Source: Gammaproteobacteria bacterium
GTDB taxonomy: Bacteria > Pseudomonadota > Gammaproteobacteria > Pseudomonadales > UBA5518
Direction: 5' to 3'
Length of the DNA: 64,000 bases
Assembly (NCBI GenBank): GCA_016718385.1
Contig: JADKDK010000002.1
Span: forward strand, 1,007,901 to 1,071,900
The position numbers and the translations under genes were made by a program. The notes beneath the pieces are model-generated. The model saw only the letters and a list, made by a program, of their open reading frames with translations. It ran no database searches and had not been told where the DNA came from. Positions within the stretch are counted from its first letter, which is position 1. Each line of letters begins with the position of its first letter. Below are positions 1 to 8,908 of this stretch, piece by piece.

Positions 1-48
1 GGATGAATTCTAGCCCGCCACGGCGCCGCGCGCGCGATGCCGGGCGCA

Positions 49-2682
49 TCAGTCGTCCTTGCTCACCACCCACTTGCCGTCACGCTCGTAGGCACGCCAG
101 CCCGTGGGCTTGCCGTCGACCTCGCTCATCACGTACTGGCGGCGCATCTTGCGGCTGTAGCGGACCTGCACCGGATTGCCGGCGTCGTCGCGCACCGGCG
201 CATCGAGCAGGAAGGCGTACTTGGGATCGAGCTGGTCGCGAACCGACAGCAGTTCCTCGACCAGCGGCGCGCGCGTCTCGCGGTTCTTCGGAAAGCGGCT
301 GGCGGCGAGGAACAGGCCCGAGGCGCCGTCGCGCAACACGTAGAAGTCCTCGACCTTCTGGCACTTCAGGTGCGGCATCGGCACCGGCGGCATCTTGGGC
401 GGCGCGGGCTGCCCGTTGCGCAGGAGCTTGCGCGTGTTGCCGCAGTCGCTCGCGGTGCAGCCGAAGTACTTGCCGAAGCGCCCGGTCTTCAGCTGCATGT
501 CCGCGCCGCACTTGTCGCAGGGGATCAGCGGACCTTCGTAGCCCTTGAGCTTGAAGCGCCCGGTCTCGATCTCGTAGCCCGGGCAGTCGGGGTTGTTGCC
601 GCAGACGTGCAGCTTGCGCTGCGCATCGACGAGGTAGCTGTCCATCGCGGTGCCGCAGATGCCGCAGCGATGACGCGTGCGCAGCACCCGCGATTCGGCC
701 TCCTCGTCCTCGTCGGCCTCGTCGTGCACGACCTCGTCGCCGTGCACCAGGTTGATGGTCTCCTTGCAGCGCTCCGCCGGTGGCAGCGAGTAGCCGGAGC
801 AACCCAGGAACACGCCGGTGCTGCCGGTGCGGATCTGCATCGGCCGCCCGCACGCCGGGCAAGCGATGTCGGTGCCGACCGGCGTATTGCCGCGCATGCC
901 GCCGTCCGCGGCCTTGGCGGCGTCGAGCCGCCCGGAGAAGTCGGCGTAGAAATCGTCCAGCACCTTGATCCAGTTGCGCTCGCCCGAGGCAACCTCGTCG
1001 AGGGACTCCTCCATGCTGGCGGTGAAGCCGTAGTCCATCAGGTTGGTGAACTTCTCGGCGAGGCGGTCGGTCACGATGTCGCCGAGCTTCTCGGCGTAGA
1101 AGCGCCGGCTCTCGACGCGCGCGTAGCCGCGGTCCTGGATCGTGGAGATGATCGCGGCATAGGTCGAGGGCCGGCCGATGCCGCGCTTCTCGAGCTCGCG
1201 CACCAGCGTGGCCTCGGTAAAGCGCGGCGGCGCCTTGGTGAAATGCTGGCTGGGCACGAGTTGTTGCAGTGTCAGCTCGGCGCCCACCGCCACGTCGGGC
1301 AGCTCGACATCCTCGTCCTTGCGTTGTCCCGCGGGCAGCACGCGCAGGAAGCCGTCGAATTTGAGGATGCGCCCGCGCGCGCGCAACTCGAAATCGCCCG
1401 CGGCCACTTCGAGCGAGGTGCTGAGGTATTCGGCCGCCGGCATCTGGCAGGCGATGAACTGGCGCCAGATCAGCTCGTAGACCCGCACCGCGTCGCGCTC
1501 CACGCCCTCGAGGGCATCGGGCAGCAGCGTCACGTCCGACGGACGGATCGCCTCGTGCGCTTCCTGCGCGCCGGCCTTGCTGCTGTAGACGCCGGGTTTT
1601 TCCGGCACGTAGCGCTCGCCGTGCGTGGCGGCGATGTAGTCACGGCAGGCCGCGACGGCCTCGGCGCTGAGGTTGGTCGAGTCGGTACGCATGTAGGTGA
1701 TGAAGCCGGCCTCGTAGAGGCGCTGGGCGAGCATCATGGTCTTCTTCACGCTGAACCCCAGGCGCGTGCTCACGGCCTGCTGCAGCGTCGAGGTGATGAA
1801 CGGCGCCGAGGGGCGCGTGCGCGTGGGCTTGTCCTCGCGTGCCCTGACCACGAAGCGCGCCTTCTCCAGCGCGCGCACCGCGCGCTCGGCCTCCTCGCGG
1901 TTGCCGGGGCGGAAGTTCTGCTCGCCCTCGCGGCGCACCTCGAGACGCAATGCCTCCTTTGCGGCGGTCAGCGTATCGGCGTGCAGTTCCCAGAACTCCT
2001 CGGGCACGAAGGCGCGGATCTCGCGTTCGCGCTCGACCAGCAGCTTCACCGCCACCGACTGCACGCGTCCGGCCGACAGGCCGCGCGCGACCTTCTCCCA
2101 CAGCAGCGGCGAGAGCATGTAGCCGACCACGCGGTCGAGGAAGCGCCGCGCCTGCTGCGCGTTGACGCGGTCCATGTCGACCTGCGACGGGCGCTCGAAG
2201 GCTTCCTTGATGGCGCTGCGCGTGATCTCGTTGAACACCACGCGGCGGTACTTGGCCGGGTCGCCGCCGATGGCCTCGCGCAGGTGCCACGCGATGGCCT
2301 CCCCCTCGCGATCGAGGTCGGTCGCTAGGTAGATTTCATCGGCCGTGCTGGCGGCCTTGCGCAGATCGGCGACAACCTTCTCCTTGCCCGGGAGGATCTC
2401 GTAACTGGCGCGCCAGCCGTGCCCGGGGTCCACGCCCATGCGCTTGACCAGTTGCTCGCGCCCCTTCTTCTCGCGATGCTTCGCCTTCTCCTTTTCCGAC
2501 ATCTTGCGCGTCGCGGCGGCGCTGCGCGCCCGCTCCGCGGCGTCGGTGGTCCTGGCGTTGCCGCTGGTCGGCAGGTCACGGATATGGCCCACGCTCGACT
2601 TCACGATGAAGTCGCGGCCGAGATACTTGTTGATGGTCTTCGCCTTCGCCGGCGACTCCACGATGACCAGTGCCTTGCCCAT
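49..2682 (-). CDS. topA: DNA topoisomerase I
   Basis: Type IA topoisomerase that relaxes negatively supercoiled DNA. It opens with MGKALVIVESPAKAK, the first Toprim motif (Glu9). The second acidic motif, TDLDREGE, places Asp122, Asp124 and Glu126. The catalytic tyrosine is Tyr330 in ITYMRTDSTN. The C-terminus holds three four-Cys zinc ribbons, starting at CPACGRPM, CGICGTAM and CDKCGADM, as in E. coli TopA. Length is 877 aa, close to the family's usual ~865. The frame stays open upstream to 2811, but that extension is not Toprim-like, and family proteins begin at MGK, so I start at 2682. The sequence ends KDD before TGA. The next gene upstream on the same strand is a small membrane protein about 80 bp away. 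Identification is firm. Confidence 0.97.
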   Translation of the reverse strand: MGKALVIVESPAKAKTINKYLGRDFIVKSSVGHIRDLPTSGNARTTDAAERARSAAATRKMSEKEKAKHREKKGREQLVKRMGVDPGHGWRASYEILPGKEKVVADLRKAASTADEIYLATDLDREGEAIAWHLREAIGGDPAKYRRVVFNEITRSAIKEAFERPSQVDMDRVNAQQARRFLDRVVGYMLSPLLWEKVARGLSAGRVQSVAVKLLVEREREIRAFVPEEFWELHADTLTAAKEALRLEVRREGEQNFRPGNREEAERAVRALEKARFVVRAREDKPTRTRPSAPFITSTLQQAVSTRLGFSVKKTMMLAQRLYEAGFITYMRTDSTNLSAEAVAACRDYIAATHGERYVPEKPGVYSSKAGAQEAHEAIRPSDVTLLPDALEGVERDAVRVYELIWRQFIACQMPAAEYLSTSLEVAAGDFELRARGRILKFDGFLRVLPAGQRKDEDVELPDVAVGAELTLQQLVPSQHFTKAPPRFTEATLVRELEKRGIGRPSTYAAIISTIQDRGYARVESRRFYAEKLGDIVTDRLAEKFTNLMDYGFTASMEESLDEVASGERNWIKVLDDFYADFSGRLDAAKAADGGMRGNTPVGTDIACPACGRPMQIRTGSTGVFLGCSGYSLPPAERCKETINLVHGDEVVHDEADEDEEAESRVLRTRHRCGICGTAMDSYLVDAQRKLHVCGNNPDCPGYEIETGRFKLKGYEGPLIPCDKCGADMQLKTGRFGKYFGCTASDCGNTRKLLRNGQPAPPKMPPVPMPHLKCQKVEDFYVLRDGASGLFLAASRFPKNRETRAPLVEELLSVRDQLDPKYAFLLDAPVRDDAGNPVQVRYSRKMRRQYVMSEVDGKPTGWRAYERDGKWVVSKDD

Positions 2683-2761
2683 GATGCTGTCGGTTTTCCA
2701 GGGTAAATAGAGAAGGGAGGAAAAAAAGAGGCGCCATATATACGGGCTGCCCCCCACAGGG

Positions 2762-3268
2762 TCAAGTGCGGATGTCCCTTGCGCCGCGTGCCGCTTCCTC
2801 CTGCGCGGCACGGGCGATCACCGCCTCGCGCAGCCCGAGCAGCGCATCGCGGATGCGCTCCACATCCTCGTCGCGCCCCTTCTCGTTCCACTGCGCCGCC
2901 AGCCCCTCCCCGACGCTGCGCAGCCCCGAGACGCCCGCGGGCACGGCCTCGCAGACCTCGCGCAAAATCCCGGCCGGAGCGGCCAGGAACTCCGCATCCT
3001 CCCAGGATCCGTCAGTGCCACGGCGAAGCAGCAGGCGCAACCCGCGCACCTGCGGCAGATCGTCCAGGCGCCACGGCAGCACGTAGTCCACGACGGATTC
3101 ACGGCTGCGCCCGGCCTCGACGCGCACCCGCAGGCCGGCGGCCACCGCGCGCGCGCGCAGGCGCGCGAGCTGGGCCTGGCGCGGCGAGGGACGCATCGCG
3201 AGCACGGGGCCGAGCACGAACAGCGCCGCGACCCCGGCCACGATCAGAAATGGCGTCATCATCGGCAT
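2762..3268 (-). CDS. Hypothetical single-pass membrane protein (168 aa)
   Basis: No enzyme family recognised. Residues 4-24 form one hydrophobic helix (MTPFLIVAGVAALFVLGPVLA). A basic stretch follows (RPSPRQAQLARLRARA), then about 120 soluble residues with no catalytic motif. The layout of one helix plus an RPSP-R linker resembles small proteins sometimes labelled YajC-like beside topA in pseudomonads; that comparison is from memory and weak. It sits immediately upstream of topA on the same strand and could be co-transcribed. A good Shine-Dalgarno (AGGAGA) precedes the ATG at 3268. Function unknown, but the reading frame, ribosome site and position support a real gene. Confidence 0.75.
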   Translation of the reverse strand: MPMMTPFLIVAGVAALFVLGPVLAMRPSPRQAQLARLRARAVAAGLRVRVEAGRSRESVVDYVLPWRLDDLPQVRGLRLLLRRGTDGSWEDAEFLAAPAGILREVCEAVPAGVSGLRSVGEGLAAQWNEKGRDEDVERIRDALLGLREAVIARAAQEEAARGARDIRT

Positions 3269-3372
3269 TCGTCTCCTGCGCGCCGCGGGCGCGGCAATTG
3301 CGGCGCCGGCAAATTTTGAGCTATGGTAGCCTAGGGCATTCCGGCAGGGTCAACTCCAAGGACACACCGCTG

Positions 3373-3816
3373 ATGAGCGCATACCGTCACATTCTCCTCG
3401 GCCTTGACCTGAGCGTCGAATCGCACCAGGTGGTGGATCGCGCGGCGGCGCTGCGCGATGCCTTCGGCTCCGAACTCAGCGTCATCCACGTGATCGAGCC
3501 GCTCAGCTTCGCCTACGGCGGCGACATCCCGATGGACTTCTCCGGCATCCAGGAGGAAATCCACAAGCAGGCGCGCGCACACATGACGCAGCTCTGCGAC
3601 CCGCTGAACATCCCGGAGAAGAACCGCCATCTCGTGGTGGGCCGTCCCGAGACCGAGATCCACCACGTGGCCGAGGAGATCGGCGCCGACCTCGTCGTCG
3701 TGGGCAGCCACGGCCGCCACGGCCTCTCGCTGCTGATGGGCTCCACCGCGAATGGCGTGCTGCACGGCGCGAAGTGTGACGTACTCGCCGTGCGGGTGAA
3801 ATCGCACGACAAATGA
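3373..3816 (+). CDS. Universal stress protein, UspA family
   Basis: A 147-aa single Usp domain. It starts MSAYRHILLGLDLS, the usual first beta strand with the adenine-contacting Asp. Near the C-terminus it has the ATP-binding signature of the ATP-type Usp proteins, VGSHGRHGLSLLMGST (the G-x2-G-x9-G-S/T motif), followed by CDVLAVR. Proteins of this family bind nucleotide and accumulate in stress or growth arrest; the client process is unknown. The open frame extends upstream, but MSAYRHI is the family start. It is divergent from the small membrane protein and topA, and 63 bp precede the downstream transglycosylase, which could share its transcript. Confidence 0.93.
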   Translation: MSAYRHILLGLDLSVESHQVVDRAAALRDAFGSELSVIHVIEPLSFAYGGDIPMDFSGIQEEIHKQARAHMTQLCDPLNIPEKNRHLVVGRPETEIHHVAEEIGADLVVVGSHGRHGLSLLMGSTANGVLHGAKCDVLAVRVKSHDK

Positions 3817-3879
3817 GGCCGCGGCGCGGCTTCGCGGCGCGATCGTCCCCTCCCCTGGTCCGCGGCACCGGCCTGCAGC

Positions 3880-5838
3880 ATGCGTTTCCTGATCCTGTCG
3901 GTCGCACTGTTGCTGGCACCGGCGGGCGCGATCGCCGGCAACGGCACGGACCTGCTCGCCGCGCAGCGCCAGCACTACCGCGCCGCCAAAGCCGCGCTCG
4001 AGCGCGGTGACCCGCAGCCCTTGCTGCGCGCGCGCACCCTGCTTGCCGGCTACCCGCTCTACCCCTACCTCGAGCTCGCGCAACTGCGCCGACGCCTGCC
4101 CGCGATGCCGCAAGCCGAGGTGGAGCATTTCCTGGAGCGCCACGGCAACGGCCTGCCCGCGGCGCGGCTGCGCGCGGCATGGTTGCCGTTGCTCGCCGCG
4201 CACGAGCGCTGGCCGGAATTCCTGCGTCACTACGTCGAGGATCCGGCGAACACCGAACGGCGCTGCGACCATGCCTGGGCGCTGCTGCAGACCGGCGCGA
4301 GCGTCGAGGCCGACCGCAGGACCGCGCAGATCTGGGCGACACCACGCTCGCTGCCGGCGGCATGCGACCGGCTGTTCCAGGCCTGGTACACGCGCGGCAA
4401 TCCCGCGCCGGCGCTGGCGTGGCAGCGTTTCGACGCCGCGATGGGCGCCGGGCAGACCGGACTGGCGCGCTACGTCATGCGCTTCCTCGACGCGCCGGCG
4501 CGCGCCGACGCCGAACTGTTCCTGCGCGTCGCCGAGACGCCCGCGCTGGTGCAACAGCCGGCACGCTTCGCCGGCACCAACCCGCGCCACGCCGGGATCG
4601 TCGCCTTCGGGCTGTCACGCCTCGCCGCGCGCGACGCCGACGCCGCGCGCGAGGCCTTCGAGCAGTACGCGCGTGCCGGACAGATCGATCCGGCCGCGCT
4701 CGGCAACGCCGCGCCGCGCATCGCCAGCGCGCTCGCCGCGGTGTCGCCACGGACGGCAATGCAGTGGATCATGGGGCTCGATGCGCGCATGCGCAGCGAT
4801 GCGCTCGGCGAGGAGGCGGTGCGCCATGCGCTGCGCGGCGAGGGCTGGGACGACGTGCTGGCAACGCTGGACCTGCTGCCGGCGCCGCTGGCCGCCACCG
4901 AACGCTGGCAGTACTGGGCGGCGCGCAGCCGCGACGGCGCCGCGGGCGCCGGCGCCGGCGCGCAGGCCACGTGGGCGCAACTCGGCGCCGTGCGCAGCTA
5001 CTACGGCTTTCTCGCCGCCGAGCGCAGCGGGCGCCCCTACGCGATGCAGCACCAGCCGCTGCCCGTCACCGACGCGCAGCTGCGCGCCGTGGAGCGCGAT
5101 CCGGGCATCCGGCGCGCGCGCGAATTCCAGCTCCTCGGCGATGAGCTCGAATCGCGGCGCGAATGGCTGCACACCGTCGGTGCCATGAACCCGTCCGAAC
5201 GCCTCGCCGCCGCGCGCATCGCCAGCGACTGGGGCTGGCACCAGCTCGCGATCAGCACGCTGATCGCGGCCGGGGAATGGAATGCGCTGGAGATGCGCTT
5301 CCCCACGGTCTACGCGCAGGACTTCGAGCGCGCGGCGCGCCAGCAGCGCGTCGGGCAGGACTGGCTCTACGCGATCGCGCGCCAGGAGAGCGCCCTCAAC
5401 GCCACGGTCCGCTCGCCGGCCGGGGCGCTCGGCCTGATGCAGGTGATGCCGGCAACGGCCGAGCTCACCGCGCGCAAGGCCGGCATCCCGTACCGCGGCA
5501 GCACGGACCTGCTCGATCCCGCCACCAACGTGGTGATCGGCAGCCGCTACATGCGCATGATGCTCGATGAGTTCCAGCACAACCGCATCCTCGCGGCCGC
5601 CGCGTACAACGCCGGCCCCGGGCGCGTGAAGCAATGGCTGCGGCGCCTCCCGGCGACGGTCGAGCACGACCGTTTCGTCGAGGCCATCCCGTTTCGCGAG
5701 ACGCGCCAGTACGTGCAGAACGTGCTGAGCTTCGCGGTCATCTACGCCTACCTCGACGGCCGCCAGGTACCCGTGGTCCAGCCCGCCGAACAACTCATCC
5801 GCAATCCCTGGCCGCTGCAGGCCGCGAACGCGCGCTGA
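3880..5838 (+). CDS. slt: Soluble lytic murein transglycosylase (Slt70-like)
   Basis: A 652-aa periplasmic enzyme that cleaves the MurNAc-GlcNAc bond in peptidoglycan to give 1,6-anhydro ends. A signal peptide is visible at the start (MRFLILSVALLLAPAGAIAG). Residues ~30-480 are the alpha-helical superhelix of Slt70 proteins. The C-terminal catalytic domain (~490-640) carries AIARQESALN with the catalytic Glu, then GLMQVMPATA, and the AAAAYNAGPGRVKQWL motif, all diagnostic of family 1 lytic transglycosylases. Length matches E. coli Slt70 (~645 aa). No strong Shine-Dalgarno precedes the ATG. A second lytic transglycosylase, mltF, lies at 51.8 kb. Confidence 0.94.
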   Translation: MRFLILSVALLLAPAGAIAGNGTDLLAAQRQHYRAAKAALERGDPQPLLRARTLLAGYPLYPYLELAQLRRRLPAMPQAEVEHFLERHGNGLPAARLRAAWLPLLAAHERWPEFLRHYVEDPANTERRCDHAWALLQTGASVEADRRTAQIWATPRSLPAACDRLFQAWYTRGNPAPALAWQRFDAAMGAGQTGLARYVMRFLDAPARADAELFLRVAETPALVQQPARFAGTNPRHAGIVAFGLSRLAARDADAAREAFEQYARAGQIDPAALGNAAPRIASALAAVSPRTAMQWIMGLDARMRSDALGEEAVRHALRGEGWDDVLATLDLLPAPLAATERWQYWAARSRDGAAGAGAGAQATWAQLGAVRSYYGFLAAERSGRPYAMQHQPLPVTDAQLRAVERDPGIRRAREFQLLGDELESRREWLHTVGAMNPSERLAAARIASDWGWHQLAISTLIAAGEWNALEMRFPTVYAQDFERAARQQRVGQDWLYAIARQESALNATVRSPAGALGLMQVMPATAELTARKAGIPYRGSTDLLDPATNVVIGSRYMRMMLDEFQHNRILAAAAYNAGPGRVKQWLRRLPATVEHDRFVEAIPFRETRQYVQNVLSFAVIYAYLDGRQVPVVQPAEQLIRNPWPLQAANAR

Positions 5839-5908
5839 CGCCCTTGTCGGGCGCAACCCGCGGTGCAATCATGCATTCGCGCCGCACCCAACCAGAGAAG
5901 AACGCGTC

Positions 5909-7144
5909 ATGCCGGATCAGCCGATCCTGCTCGCCAGGCAACCGATCTACGATGCCTCGCTGAACGTCGTGGCATTCGAGCTCCTGTATCGCGCGATATC
6001 GCCCGATTCAGCGGAGATCCGCAACGGCGACGAGGCCTCCTCGCGCGTGCTGCTGAGCGCCTTCGGCGGCGCCGGCATCATGGACATCACCGACGGCAAG
6101 CCGGCCTACATCAATTTCACCAAGCACCTGATCATCAACCCGCCGCCGGTGGATCCGCAGCACCTCGTGATCGAGGTGCTCGAGGACGTCCTCGTCACCC
6201 CGGAGTTGCTGGACAGCGTGCGCCGGCTGCGCGCGCAGGGTTACCGCATCGCGCTGGACGACTTCCAGCACCACCCCTCGCTCGAGCCGCTGGTGGAACT
6301 GGCCGACATCGTGAAGCTCGACGTGCTCGAGCTCGGCGAGGTGAAGCTGCGCGCCGAGGTGCGCCAGCTGCGCAACTACCCCGTGCGCCTGCTCGCCGAG
6401 AAGATCGAGTCCTGGGAGATGTACAACCAGTGCGTCGATCTGGGCTTCAGCTTTTTCCAGGGCTTTTTCCTCGCGCGACCGCAGCTGCTGCACGGGCGCC
6501 GCAGCGCGCCGGCGCGCCCGGCGATCGCCGCACTGATGGCGCAGCTCGCCGATCCGGACATCGGCATCGCCGAGCTGACGACCACCGTGTCGGCGGATCC
6601 GGTGCTCAGCTTCAACCTGATCCGGCTGGTCAACTCGCCGCTGTACCGGCGCGCGCAGCCGATCGAATCGGTGCGCGAGGCGATCTTTGCCCTGGGCGTG
6701 GAGCGCGTGCGCGGCTGGTGCTACCTGGTGGCGCTCGCCGGGATCGGCGGCAAGCCCTCGGAGCTCACCCGCATCGCGATGCGCCGGGCGCGCTTCTGCG
6801 AGCTGCTCGGGGAGATCGCGACCGGCGCCGTTCCCGGTCGCTGCTTCACCGCCGGGATCCTGTCCACGCTCGATGCGTTCATGGACGCGGAGCTCGGCGA
6901 ACTGCTCGCGAGCCTGGCGCTCAGCGGCGAAATGCACGCTGCGCTGCTCGCACGCGAGGGTTGCATGGGTGTCGTGCTGGATACGGCGCTCGCCTTCGAG
7001 ACCGGGTCATGGGCGCGGGTGCCGTGGAGCATCCTCGCCGCGCACGGCATCGACCAGCTCGCCGCCGAGCGCGCCTACCTGGACAGCCTGCACTGGGTCA
7101 GTGAAACGCTCGGCGCCATCGACGCAGGCAGCGTATTCAGCTGA
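5909..7144 (+). CDS. EAL-HDOD signalling protein with a degenerate EAL domain
   Basis: A 411-aa YuxH/CdgJ-type protein. The N-terminal ~200 residues are an EAL domain; the C-terminal half is an HDOD domain (about residues 205-395, SADPVLSFNLIRLVNSPLY onward). The signature EAL motif is replaced by ELLYR near residue 24, though ALDDF and VKLDV motifs remain. The family often lacks c-di-GMP phosphodiesterase activity and works through protein contacts, for example in motility control; I infer the same here. An AGAGAAG ribosome site precedes the ATG. It is followed by a convergent glutaredoxin gene whose 3' end overlaps it by 8 bp. Confidence 0.9.
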   Translation: MPDQPILLARQPIYDASLNVVAFELLYRAISPDSAEIRNGDEASSRVLLSAFGGAGIMDITDGKPAYINFTKHLIINPPPVDPQHLVIEVLEDVLVTPELLDSVRRLRAQGYRIALDDFQHHPSLEPLVELADIVKLDVLELGEVKLRAEVRQLRNYPVRLLAEKIESWEMYNQCVDLGFSFFQGFFLARPQLLHGRRSAPARPAIAALMAQLADPDIGIAELTTTVSADPVLSFNLIRLVNSPLYRRAQPIESVREAIFALGVERVRGWCYLVALAGIGGKPSELTRIAMRRARFCELLGEIATGAVPGRCFTAGILSTLDAFMDAELGELLASLALSGEMHAALLAREGCMGVVLDTALAFETGSWARVPWSILAAHGIDQLAAERAYLDSLHWVSETLGAIDAGSVFS

Positions 7145-7403
7145 GCGCCGCCAGCAGGCCGCGCACCGCGGCCTCGTCGAAGGGCCAGCCGATCTCCTCG
7201 CCGAGCACCGCCGCATTGGCCAGCACCGGGATGCGCGTGCCGTAGCGTTCCATCAGCGCATCGCTGTCGGCGATGTCGACCAGGCGCAGGCGCACGCCGG
7301 CCGCCGCCACCAGCGGCAGCGCGATCGCCTCGGCCAGCTCGCACAGGTGACAGCCCGCGGTGTGGTAGAGCACGAGCTCGCGCTCGCCGCGCTCAGAGGT
7401 CAT
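7137..7403 (-). CDS. Glutaredoxin-family protein (DUF836-like)
   Basis: An 88-aa thioredoxin-fold protein with a redox CxxC motif early in the chain (LYHTAGCHLCELAEAI). It also has a cis-Pro-containing strand (YGTRIPVLANAAVLG). Small proteins of this type are annotated as glutaredoxin-like; the substrate is not known. I start at ATG 7403; a GTG two codons upstream (7409) is possible. The start lies inside the last codons of amtB (overlap 11 bp), so translation is probably coupled to amtB. The 3' end overlaps the convergent EAL-HDOD gene by 8 bp. Confidence 0.82.
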   Translation of the reverse strand: MTSERGERELVLYHTAGCHLCELAEAIALPLVAAAGVRLRLVDIADSDALMERYGTRIPVLANAAVLGEEIGWPFDEAAVRGLLAALS

Positions 7404-8703
7404 AGCCACGCTCGTTGTGCAGCACGACGTCCAGCCCCTCGGTCTCTTCCTCGGCGCTGACGCGCAGACCCACCAGCGCGCCGGCGACGCGCAGCAGCAG
7501 CCAGGTCATCAGCGCCGTGTACAGGCCGACCGCGGCAACGCCGCAGGCCTGGATCAGCAGTTGCGCACCGATCCCGCGCCCCCCGGCCAGCCCCTGGCCG
7601 CTGAAGAAGCCGAGCTCGCTGCTCGCGAAGATCCCCGCGGCCAGCGTGCCGAGAATGCCCCCGACCCCGTGCACCGGGAACACGTCGAGCGAGTCGTCGA
7701 TCTTCAGCACGCGCTTGAGCCACTGCGTGGCGAAGAAGCACACCGTGCCGGCCGTGGTGCCTATCACGAGCGCCGCCGCGGGGCCGACGAAGCCCGAGGC
7801 CGGCGTGATGGTGCCAAGGCCCGCGACCAGCCCGGTCACGGCACCGAGGGCGCTGGGCTTGCCAAACCTGATCCACTCGATGCCGAGCCAGGTCAGCGCG
7901 CCGGCCGCCGCCGAGAGGTGCGTGACCAGCATCGCCATGCCCGCATCGCCGTTGGCCGCCAGCGCGCTGCCCGCGTTGAAGCCGAACCAGCCGACCCAGA
8001 GCATGCCCGCGCCGGTGACCGTCATCGTCATGTTGTGCGGCGGCATGGCGGTCACGCCGAAGCCGTTGCGGTTGCCGATCACCAGCGCCGCGACCAGCGC
8101 CGCGACGCCCGCGGTGATGTGCACCACGGTGCCCCCGGCGAAATCGAGCAACCCCATCTGCTGCAGCCAGCCGCCGCCCCACACCCAGTGCGCCACCGGC
8201 GCGTACACCAGCAGCAGCCACAGCGCCGAGAAGATCATCACGGCCGAGAAGCGCGTGCGCTCGGCGAAGCCGCCGACGATCAGCGCCGGCGTGATGATCG
8301 CGAAGGTCATCTGGAACATCAGGAACACGGTCTCGGGCAGGGTGCCGCTCTGCGAGCTCTCGGCGACGCCGCCGAGGAAGGCCCGGTCGAAGCCGCCGAA
8401 CCAGGCGTTGGCCGTGCCGAAGGCGATGCTGTAACCCAGCGCGTACCACAGCACCGAGACCAGGCAGGCGATCGAGAAGCACTGCATCAGCACCGTCAGC
8501 ACGTTCTTGCTGCGCACCAGGCCGCCGTAGAACAGCGCCAGCCCGGGCAGCGTCATGAACAGCACCAGCGCCGTGGAGGTGAGTATCCACGCCGTGTTGG
8601 CGCCGTCCGGCCCGCCGTCCTGCGCCAGCACCGGCGCCGCTCCCGCGGCGAGCAGCAGTGCGGCGGCGCCGCGCATCCCTCGTGCAATACCGTCGACTCT
8701 CAT
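7393..8703 (-). CDS. amtB: Ammonium transporter (Amt/MEP/Rh family)
   Basis: A 436-aa inner-membrane ammonium channel. A cleavable signal peptide (ending around APVLAQ) is followed by eleven hydrophobic helices. Family motifs include FMTLPGLALFYGGLVRSKN in the first helices and FPVHGVGGILGTLAAG, which carries the second pore histidine. The start at 8703 is fixed by GGGAGAAAG just upstream; a longer open frame to 8859 has no such support. The usual partner glnK is not adjacent; a glutaredoxin gene follows instead. A possible NtrC-like palindrome lies ~60 bp upstream, so nitrogen control is plausible but not shown. Confidence 0.95.
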   Translation of the reverse strand: MRVDGIARGMRGAAALLLAAGAAPVLAQDGGPDGANTAWILTSTALVLFMTLPGLALFYGGLVRSKNVLTVLMQCFSIACLVSVLWYALGYSIAFGTANAWFGGFDRAFLGGVAESSQSGTLPETVFLMFQMTFAIITPALIVGGFAERTRFSAVMIFSALWLLLVYAPVAHWVWGGGWLQQMGLLDFAGGTVVHITAGVAALVAALVIGNRNGFGVTAMPPHNMTMTVTGAGMLWVGWFGFNAGSALAANGDAGMAMLVTHLSAAAGALTWLGIEWIRFGKPSALGAVTGLVAGLGTITPASGFVGPAAALVIGTTAGTVCFFATQWLKRVLKIDDSLDVFPVHGVGGILGTLAAGIFASSELGFFSGQGLAGGRGIGAQLLIQACGVAAVGLYTALMTWLLLRVAGALVGLRVSAEEETEGLDVVLHNERGYDL

Positions 8704-8763
8704 CGCTTTCTCCCGTGGTGGCGATCGCCTTCGCATTATGCTGGTGCAATCGGGGCGATGCGC

Positions 8764-8779
8764 GCACGCAAATGGTGCA
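8764..8779 (-). promoter_or_regulatory. Candidate NtrC-like site upstream of amtB
   Basis: Read on the minus strand, the sequence TGCACCATTTGCGTGC lies about 60 bp before the amtB start. It resembles the NtrC enhancer TGCACY-N5-GGTGCA in one arm and partly in the other. I could not find a convincing sigma-54 -24/-12 element between it and the gene, so this is a weak suggestion based on gene function. Confidence 0.25.
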
Positions 8780-8908
8780 TCCGGGCGCCGACCAAAGGCA
8801 CTCCCCGGGCTAGGCCCCGATGTCGCGCAAGGTTCAGCAAAATGCACGCCAGAATGCATACCCGAACCGGGGCGTGCGACCGGACACGGGGACGCGCGCC
8901 TGGCGTGT

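Noticed and set aside
37..2328. Long open frame antisense to topA
   Set aside because: Composition is His/Ala/Arg/Gly-rich with no domain, as expected from the opposite strand of a GC-rich gene; topA is certain.
3294..3372. Upstream extension of the universal stress protein frame
   Set aside because: The extension is Arg/Pro-rich antisense sequence of the neighbouring gene; the Usp fold begins at 3373.
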